This document shows positions 6,368 through 11,362 of a stretch of 11,362 bases of DNA, piece by piece. Each line of letters opens with the position of its first letter. Positions within the stretch are counted from its first letter, which is position 1. Source of the DNA: an uncultured Clostridia bacterium (GTDB lineage: Bacteria; Bacillota; Clostridia; Oscillospirales; Ruminococcaceae); assembly GCA_947629275.1 (NCBI GenBank), contig CANRDG010000056.1:1-11362 (forward strand), written 5' to 3'. A program made the position numbers and the translations under genes. The notes below the pieces were generated by a model. The model was not told where the DNA came from, did no database searches, and saw nothing but the letters and a program-made list of their open reading frames with translations.

Positions 6368-7627
6368 ATGAAAAAGTTATTGGCAATATTAGCGGCAGCC
6401 GTGATGAGCTTTACCATGCTTGCAGGCTGCGGAAATTCTGACAGCAGTACATCATCAACTTCTGCAAATGAGCCTGCAACTTCTGACGGCAGCAGCATGG
6501 CAGATGACAGCGCAGCAGCAGACGACAGCGTTGAAGACTTTGACAGCGCACCGGATTACAGCGGTCCTAAGCCCGCGGGTCTGTATGAATCGTCACACAC
6601 CGAGCAGGAAGAGATCCGCGACATTTCGGCTTGGGAGCTTGTAAAAGAGATAAAGACCGGCTGGAATCTCGGAAATACTCTCGATGCCACCGGCAGCAAC
6701 ACAATAGCTTCCGAAATAAGCTGGCAGCCCGACCCTACCAAAAAAGAAATGATAGACCTTCTGAAAAATGACGGCTTTAACCTTATAAGAATACCCGTAA
6801 GCTGGGGTATGCATATGGACGAGAATTATAATGTTGACCCCAAGTGGATGGCAAGAGTGCATGAAATTGTTGACTATGCTATAGACAACGATATGTTCGT
6901 AATTCTTAACACCCACCACGAGGAATGGTACTTCCCCGATGAGGAAAACAAGGAGCAGGACATAGAGCAGCTTAAAGCTTTGTGGACTCAGATAGCCGAG
7001 GAATTCAAAAACTATGACGAACATCTTATATTTGAGGGACTTAACGAGCCCCGCCTGCGCGGTACTCAGTATGAATGGAACGGCGGCAACAAGGCATCGC
7101 GCGCGGTGGTTCAGGAATACGCCCAGGCATTTTATGAAACCGTAAGAGCTTCGGGAGGAAATAACCCCAAGAGAATGTTGATGCTCACGGGCTATGCTGC
7201 ATCTTCGCAGAGAAACTGCCTTAAAGAAGTGTGGCTGCCAGAGAACGATGATAAAGTTATCGTTTCTGTTCACGGCTACCTGCCGTATTCGTTCGCGCTG
7301 GATACGAAAGGTACGGATACGTTTGACGACGGCAACAAAGGCGAGATAGATTCATTCTTCCAGACCCTCGCAGACCTTTTCTATGTAAATCAGATACCTG
7401 TTATCGTCGGTGAATACGGCTGCCTTGACAAAGGCAACACCGAAGAAAGAGTAGAATGCACAACATACTACCTTGAAACTGCCAAAAAGCTTGGCATACC
7501 CTGCGTTTGGTGGGATAACAACGCAGTCGGCACCGGCGGAGAGAACTTCGGTATGATGGACAGAGCAAACTGCACCTGGAAGTTCCCCGAGATAATAGAT
7601 GCAATAAAGTCTGTGTACGCCGACTGA
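6368..7627 (+). CDS. Cell-surface lipoprotein glycoside hydrolase family 5 (GH5_4-like endoglucanase)
   Basis: A secreted beta-1,4-glycanase of 419 residues, started at ATG 6368 behind AAAGGAG (6354-6360). Residues 1-21 are a lipoprotein signal: two lysines, a hydrophobic core and the lipobox LAGC with Cys21. A Ser/Thr/Asp-rich linker of about 45 residues follows, then one (beta/alpha)8 catalytic domain to the end. GH5 landmarks are GWNLGNTLDA, LIRIPVSW, NTHHEEW (His183-184), FEGLNEPR with the acid/base Glu227, SVHGYLP (His302) and VGEYG with the nucleophile Glu349, then WWDNN. GWNLGNTLDA and YEWNGG resemble subfamily 4, which contains cellulases, xyloglucanases and licheninases. There is no carbohydrate-binding module or dockerin, so it would be lipid-anchored rather than part of a cellulosome. 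Its place beside cellobiose 2-epimerase suggests a role in oligosaccharide supply. Family is certain; exact substrate is not. Confidence 0.93.
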   Translation: MKKLLAILAAAVMSFTMLAGCGNSDSSTSSTSANEPATSDGSSMADDSAAADDSVEDFDSAPDYSGPKPAGLYESSHTEQEEIRDISAWELVKEIKTGWNLGNTLDATGSNTIASEISWQPDPTKKEMIDLLKNDGFNLIRIPVSWGMHMDENYNVDPKWMARVHEIVDYAIDNDMFVILNTHHEEWYFPDEENKEQDIEQLKALWTQIAEEFKNYDEHLIFEGLNEPRLRGTQYEWNGGNKASRAVVQEYAQAFYETVRASGGNNPKRMLMLTGYAASSQRNCLKEVWLPENDDKVIVSVHGYLPYSFALDTKGTDTFDDGNKGEIDSFFQTLADLFYVNQIPVIVGEYGCLDKGNTEERVECTTYYLETAKKLGIPCVWWDNNAVGTGGENFGMMDRANCTWKFPEIIDAIKSVYAD

Positions 7628-7653
7628 GCCTGAAAGGATATATTATTTAGTTT

Positions 7654-8895
7654 ATGGACATATTCATAATTGTCGTTTTAGTATTGTTTTCGGCAGTGTT
7701 TTCAGCGACTGAAACGGCATTCTCCTCTGTTAACAGAATAAGACTGAAAAGCATTGAGGGCAGCGGCAACAAGCGCGCCGCAAAAGCAAATATAATCATA
7801 GAAAAATTTGATAAGGCGCTCACAGCGATACTTATAGGCAATAATGTCGTGAATATCGCGTCCGCATCGCTGGCAACGGTGGTGTTTACAAGAGTTTTGG
7901 GCAGCGGCAGCGTGGGTATTGCAACCGCCGTAATGACCGTTACAGTACTCATCTTCGGCGAGATAATCCCGAAAGCACTTGCCAAGGAACATTCCGAGGG
8001 CTTTGTGCTTTTCATGGCGCCGCTCCTGTTGGGATTCATGACAGTTTTAACGCCTGTTATAGCTCCGTTCAGCGCGCTTACAAAGCTCAGTTCAAAAATA
8101 TTCAGCAGCGGCAAAAAGCAGCCGACTATGACAGAAGACGAGCTGAAATACATCATCGACGAGATAGAGGACGAGGGCGTTCTTGAAGAGCAGGAATCAG
8201 ACCTTGTGCGCTCGGCTCTGGAGTTTGACGAAAAGACCGTCGGTGAAATTTTAGTGCCGCGTGTAAACGTAACAGGCGTTGAGATAGGCGACGACGTTGA
8301 AAAAATACGGGAGCTTTTCGCTTCGACTGCATATTCAAGGCTTCCCGTGTTCGAGGGTTCTATAGACAATATAGTGGGCGTTTTGCTGCAAAGCGACTTT
8401 TTTGAGATGTACCTCAGTAAGCAAGGTGATATTTCACAAATAATGCATGAGCCTGCCCACCTTATCGAGCATACAAGAGTCTCGGAGGCTCTGCGCATAA
8501 TGCAGAAAGAAAAAATGCATATGGCAGTCGTCCATGACGAGTACGGCGGCACACAGGGTATAGTTACTCTTGAAGATATCATTGAAGAACTTGTCGGCGA
8601 GATATATGACGAAAGCGACGACGAGGATAATTCGTTCATAAAAATTTCCGATACCGAGTTTGACGTAGATGCCGAAATGTCGCTTTATGATATGCTTGAA
8701 AATATGGGTCTGCCTGCCGATACGGTGGAAAGCGAAATGTCGTCTTTGGGCGGATATATAATGGAGCTTGCAGGCGAGATACCCGCAGAGGGCGAAGTGG
8801 TCAGCAGCGATATTTTTGAAATGAAGATACTTCGCAGCGACGACAGAAAGATCTACCGCGTAAAGGTAACTATCATACAAAAGGAAGATGAATAA
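7654..8895 (+). CDS. CNNM/CorC (HlyC/CorC) family membrane protein, probable magnesium exporter
   Basis: A 413-residue membrane protein of the CNNM/CorC family, whose bacterial members export Mg2+ (MpfA/YhdP type). The N-terminal DUF21/CNNM domain spans about residues 1-145. It has a hydrophobic first segment ending in FSATETAFSS, two more around 56-82 and 88-108, the conserved FGEIIPK at 101-107, and a fourth at 116-140. A CBS pair follows at about 199-250 and 263-318 (HDEYGGTQGIVTLEDIIEE), then an acidic loop, then the CorC_HlyC domain at about 330-409 with SLGGYI. ATG 7654 is the only reasonable start, since an in-frame TAG lies six bases upstream. The nearest Shine-Dalgarno-like AAAGGA is about 15 bases away, farther than usual. 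It begins 26 bases after the GH5 stop and overlaps the next gene. Older annotation as haemolysin is misleading. Confidence 0.92.
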   Translation: MDIFIIVVLVLFSAVFSATETAFSSVNRIRLKSIEGSGNKRAAKANIIIEKFDKALTAILIGNNVVNIASASLATVVFTRVLGSGSVGIATAVMTVTVLIFGEIIPKALAKEHSEGFVLFMAPLLLGFMTVLTPVIAPFSALTKLSSKIFSSGKKQPTMTEDELKYIIDEIEDEGVLEEQESDLVRSALEFDEKTVGEILVPRVNVTGVEIGDDVEKIRELFASTAYSRLPVFEGSIDNIVGVLLQSDFFEMYLSKQGDISQIMHEPAHLIEHTRVSEALRIMQKEKMHMAVVHDEYGGTQGIVTLEDIIEELVGEIYDESDDEDNSFIKISDTEFDVDAEMSLYDMLENMGLPADTVESEMSSLGGYIMELAGEIPAEGEVVSSDIFEMKILRSDDRKIYRVKVTIIQKEDE

Positions 8896-9392
8896 TGTCA
8901 AAGCAGATAAGATATGAAAAAATGCACAAGTACGAAAAAGCGTACAGAATATCAGCGATAATTACTTATATAGTTGCCGCTGTAACGGTGATCTCATGCA
9001 TATTTACCGTGCCTGGAATGGATACCTCAGGCAGCCAGCCGCTGCTTATAGTATACAGCTGCATATATGCCGCCTATACCGTAATGATTTTCGTGTGCGC
9101 ACTGCTTGCATTTTTGTATTTTAAGAATACCCGTAAAGAGTATGCAGCCGTGCAGTCGCTGATGCTTTTGGTCGCAGGCGCTTTCACGCTGGCAAACGTA
9201 AAGATGTTCATCGTGCTGTTTTTGTATGGCGCAGGAATGGACAGCACCGTTGAAAAAGTGTTCGGCACGAATATGGACGAATTAACACAAAGCTTCACAG
9301 CAGGTTGGATAATGCTCGCCATAGGTTTTGCAATAATAATGCTGCTTGGAATGCTCAGTATCGTAAGACTGGCGGCAAAGAGATATTCATAA
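8895..9392 (+). CDS. Small four-helix membrane protein, function unknown
   Basis: A 165-residue protein that I do not recognise. It starts with a short charged segment rich in Lys, Arg and Tyr (MSKQIRYEKMHKYEKAYR). Four predicted membrane helices follow at about residues 18-39, 50-76, 86-112 and 136-158, with a KNTRKEY loop between the second and third and a positively charged end (AAKRYS). By the positive-inside rule both termini would be cytoplasmic. Its ATG overlaps the stop of the CorC-type gene as TAATG, with AAGGAAG at 8881-8887, so translation is very probably coupled. That links it in expression to the ion exporter, but a working partnership is only an inference. It is the last gene of the plus-strand run; a terminator follows after 16 bases. 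Confidence 0.8.
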   Translation: MSKQIRYEKMHKYEKAYRISAIITYIVAAVTVISCIFTVPGMDTSGSQPLLIVYSCIYAAYTVMIFVCALLAFLYFKNTRKEYAAVQSLMLLVAGAFTLANVKMFIVLFLYGAGMDSTVEKVFGTNMDELTQSFTAGWIMLAIGFAIIMLLGMLSIVRLAAKRYS

Positions 9393-9408
9393 AAGTAAAT
9401 AAAAAAGC

Positions 9409-9438
9409 AAAGGCAGCCGATTTTGTTCGACTGCCTTT
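9409..9438. terminator. Bidirectional intrinsic terminator between convergent genes
   Basis: AAAGGCAG (9409-9416) pairs with CTGCCTTT (9431-9438). After one C/A mismatch, CGA (9418-9420) pairs with TCG (9427-9429), closing a six-base loop. T residues follow on the plus strand (to 9441). On the minus strand, A-runs at 9391-9406 supply a T-rich tail. It lies 16 bases after the small membrane protein gene and four bases beyond the stop of the VirD4-like gene, so it can serve both. Confidence 0.9.
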
Positions 9439-9442
9439 TTTA

Positions 9443-10768
9443 TTAGAACGGGAACATCTCCTTTTCTTCCATGCTTTGGCGAACACCGTCTAAGTATTCC
9501 TCGGGGTCAATGTTCCTGACGAACCGCGGCTTTTCGGTGCGGCGGAATACCCAGCTGGTGTGCAGCGGCATCTCCATCATAACGTGCAGCGGCTTGTTGG
9601 CACGCTCTGCAAAGTATGCCGCATCGGACGTAGAATTTGCGCCCATGAACACCATAGTGTCGCAGTTGTTCATTATGGTGTGACTGCCCTGCGGATAGCA
9701 CGTTCTGAGTTGATCGAGAGATTGCAGCATCAGCATGGCGGAGATGTTTCTCGCCCTGATGTTGCTTATTATGTTGTCAAAGTTCGCTATGCAGCAGTTA
9801 GTTGCAAAGTCGTCAAGCAGGAAAGTTACCGATCTCGGCAGCCTGCCGTCTTTGCAGCAGTTGTCTGCGTAGTCGCACAGCTCGCCCAAAGCCTGCGAAT
9901 AGAAAATATTCGCAAGTATGTCGTTCGAGCGGTCGGTGTCGGACGTTATCACGAACAGCGCGGTCTTTCTGTTGGCAAGCCGTCTGAAAGAGATGTCGTT
10001 GCCGCAAAAAAGCTGTGAAAGCTCGTTGCTGTCAAACACCGAAAGGATAGCTGTCAGCGTTGTTATTATGCAGGAGAGGGTTTTAGAACTAAGATTTATG
10101 AAAGGGTTGAAGAGCTTCCAAGCCCTGCTGACCTCGCCGTTTTCCTCGGCTTCTTCGCGTACCCTTATAAAGTCGCGGTAGACGGGTTTGTTTCTTAGTT
10201 TGTCAATTTCCTCATCCTCGTAAGGAGTAAAATCGCCGAGCATTTCCATGACCGTGGTAAGGGTCATCTTTTCGCGCGGAAGGTCGCTTTCCATCATGTA
10301 GGTCAGGAAAGCCGTGAGCATTACCTGCGCGTTGCGTTCCCAGTATGGGTCGCGCGATGTATTGCCCTCTTTGCTGTAGGCGTTGAAGACTATCTGCTGT
10401 GCCAGCTTTTTTATGTCCTGCGAGGTCTGAACGCGTGTTATTGGATTGTAGTGCGCGGAGTTTTCCGGGTGAGTAAGGTCAAGCTTTTTGACTATGTACC
10501 CTCTGTCCTCGAGGATATCGCTGATAGAGCGGTAAAGACCACCCTTCGGGTCTGAAATTATCAAGCTGCCGTCCTGTTCGAGAATGTTGAGCACACCCAT
10601 TACGGTGGACTTGCCGCAGCCCGACGGGCCAACCACCGCTACGTTGTTGTTTAGACCCGTTACGCGGCTGTCGCGTGTTCTCTTGCTGCCGTCAGGCATT
10701 ACAAGATAGCCTGTATCTTGCTTGCCTGCGGCTTTTATTGTTCTTTCTGAGATGTTTTTTATGTTCAT
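9443..10768 (-). CDS. VirD4/TraG-type conjugative coupling ATPase, form without membrane anchor
   Basis: A 441-residue P-loop ATPase of the VirD4/TraG/TraD group, whose members pump relaxase-bound DNA into a type IV secretion channel. Walker A VVGPSGCGKST is at residues 45-55, followed by IISDPKGGLY (DPKG at 73-76) and a YNPI segment. The DPYWERNAQVMLTAFLTY helix typical of VirD4 starts at 140. Walker B TFLLDD is at 315-320 within LDDFATN, where the common form is LDEFAN, and the Q349 region (MLMLQSLDQL) follows. Usual coupling proteins exceed 550 residues and begin with two membrane helices. This one starts only about 45 residues before Walker A and has none. The start is ATG 10766-10768, behind AAAGGGG. 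It lies 21 bases downstream of a ClpP-like gene on the same strand, suggesting an operon. Family is clear; whether it transfers DNA is not shown. Confidence 0.88.
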   Translation of the reverse strand: MNIKNISERTIKAAGKQDTGYLVMPDGSKRTRDSRVTGLNNNVAVVGPSGCGKSTVMGVLNILEQDGSLIISDPKGGLYRSISDILEDRGYIVKKLDLTHPENSAHYNPITRVQTSQDIKKLAQQIVFNAYSKEGNTSRDPYWERNAQVMLTAFLTYMMESDLPREKMTLTTVMEMLGDFTPYEDEEIDKLRNKPVYRDFIRVREEAEENGEVSRAWKLFNPFINLSSKTLSCIITTLTAILSVFDSNELSQLFCGNDISFRRLANRKTALFVITSDTDRSNDILANIFYSQALGELCDYADNCCKDGRLPRSVTFLLDDFATNCCIANFDNIISNIRARNISAMLMLQSLDQLRTCYPQGSHTIMNNCDTMVFMGANSTSDAAYFAERANKPLHVMMEMPLHTSWVFRRTEKPRFVRNIDPEEYLDGVRQSMEEKEMFPF

Positions 10769-10789
10769 ATGTCACTGCCCCTTTCGTGG

Positions 10790-11362
10790 TCATAATGCCA
10801 CGGTCACATCATCAGCAACGCCAAGCTTAATTGCCTCTTTGGCGTTTAGATATGTATCACCGTGCATTATCTCGTTCATCTTTTCAACGGTGTTGCCTGT
10901 GTACTTTGCGAGCAGCTCGCTCATCACGTCTCTGATAGCAAGCAGCGATTCAGCCGTGCTTTTCACAGAGCTTGCATTGCCGCCCGAGCCGCCCATTATC
11001 AGCGGTTCGTGGATAAGCACCTCTGCGTGCGGAAGCATATGCCTGTGACCCTTGCTGCCTGCTGCCAGTATAACAGCCGCCATGCTGTATGCCTTGCCTG
11101 TGCAGATAACATCTATCTGCGTGGTCTTGCCTATTATCTCCATCATGTCGATGATGGCAAGACCTGAGCGTATCTCGCCGCCCGGGCTGTCAAGAAACAG
11201 CGTGATAGGTATGTTGTTTTGTGAAAGGTATATCATGTTTTTGATGATGTCCTCAGCGCTCTCGCCGTCAATAGCGCCGCTGAGATACAGTTTGCCGTCT
11301 GCCGCCAGCAGAGAGCCTACGGCAAGTTCGTGTGTGCCGTGTGCGTCCTCGAAAACTATGTA
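10790..11362 (-). CDS. ClpP-like serine peptidase (S14), 5' end beyond window
   Basis: The visible 190 residues form the ClpP/crotonase-like fold of the S14 peptidases; the frame is open to the right edge, so the N-terminus is missing. Signatures in order are LYLSGAID, TLFLDSPGGEIRSGLAI (the SPGG oxyanion region) and GKAYSMAAVIL with the nucleophile Ser (codon 11084-11086). These are followed by VLIHEPL with the His (11009-11011) and HGDTYLNAKEAIKLGVAD with the Asp (10856-10858). Ser to His is 25 residues and His to Asp 51, close to housekeeping ClpP, so the triad looks intact. The sequence differs from chromosomal ClpP, and no clpX or other Clp ATPase gene is adjacent. It precedes the VirD4-type ATPase by 21 bases. 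Relatives occur in phages as head proteases and in mobile elements; the neighbour favours a mobile element. Its substrate is unknown. Confidence 0.88.
   Translation of the reverse strand, partial: YIVFEDAHGTHELAVGSLLAADGKLYLSGAIDGESAEDIIKNMIYLSQNNIPITLFLDSPGGEIRSGLAIIDMMEIIGKTTQIDVICTGKAYSMAAVILAAGSKGHRHMLPHAEVLIHEPLIMGGSGGNASSVKSTAESLLAIRDVMSELLAKYTGNTVEKMNEIMHGDTYLNAKEAIKLGVADDVTVAL

Noticed and set aside
7647..8639. Minus-strand reading frame of 330 codons opposite the CorC-type gene
   Set aside because: Ser-rich low-complexity translation typical of the antisense of an acidic protein; the plus-strand frame has full family motifs.
9443..11362. Prophage head-morphogenesis locus (terminase, portal, ClpP-like protease)
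   Set aside because: The ATPase has VirD4/TraG motifs (DPKG, DPYW helix), not those of a terminase, and no capsid or portal gene is in view.
1..11362. tRNA, rRNA, CRISPR array, insertion sequence or attachment site
   Set aside because: Reading through the intergenic stretches showed no cloverleaf, repeat-spacer pattern, transposase motif or flanking direct repeat; the intergenic space is nearly all explained by promoters, the riboswitch and terminators.

Overview
The window looks like a chromosomal segment of a Gram-positive, plant-fibre-degrading Clostridia member, most likely Ruminococcus or a close relative. The reasons are an S-box (SAM-I) riboswitch on metK, a SecA with a C-terminal zinc motif, and a cellobiose 2-epimerase whose catalytic residues fall at nearly the numbering I recall for the Ruminococcus albus enzyme. 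A GH5 lipoprotein glycanase lies beside it. The genus is an inference; no rRNA or other marker gene is present.

Left edge to about 1.1 kb: the N-terminal 225 codons of metK are on the minus strand and run off the window. Upstream is a complete transcriptional control unit: a consensus sigma-A promoter, a SAM-I aptamer and an intrinsic terminator. The divergent secA promoter lies about 60 bp from it. secA (1097-3814) appears to start at TTG behind a strong ribosome binding site and ends at a hairpin terminator.

3.9-9.4 kb: five plus-strand genes are packed with gaps of 29 bp or less and one TAATG overlap. They are a DUF1015 protein, cellobiose 2-epimerase, a GH5 (GH5_4-like) lipoprotein glycanase, a CNNM/CorC-type magnesium exporter and a small four-helix membrane protein. 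They end at a terminator (9409-9438) that can work on both strands. The epimerase and glycanase make a plausible short pathway: surface cleavage of beta-1,4-glucan or mannan-type polymers, then intracellular epimerisation of the disaccharide. No transporter or phosphorylase is present here.

9.4 kb to right edge: a convergent minus-strand pair carries a ClpP-like serine peptidase (5' end outside the window, triad intact) followed 21 bp later by a VirD4/TraG-type ATPase with no N-terminal membrane anchor. This resembles the edge of a conjugative or otherwise mobile module and is the least ordinary part of the window. No integrase, relaxase, attachment site, tRNA, rRNA, IS or CRISPR array was seen.
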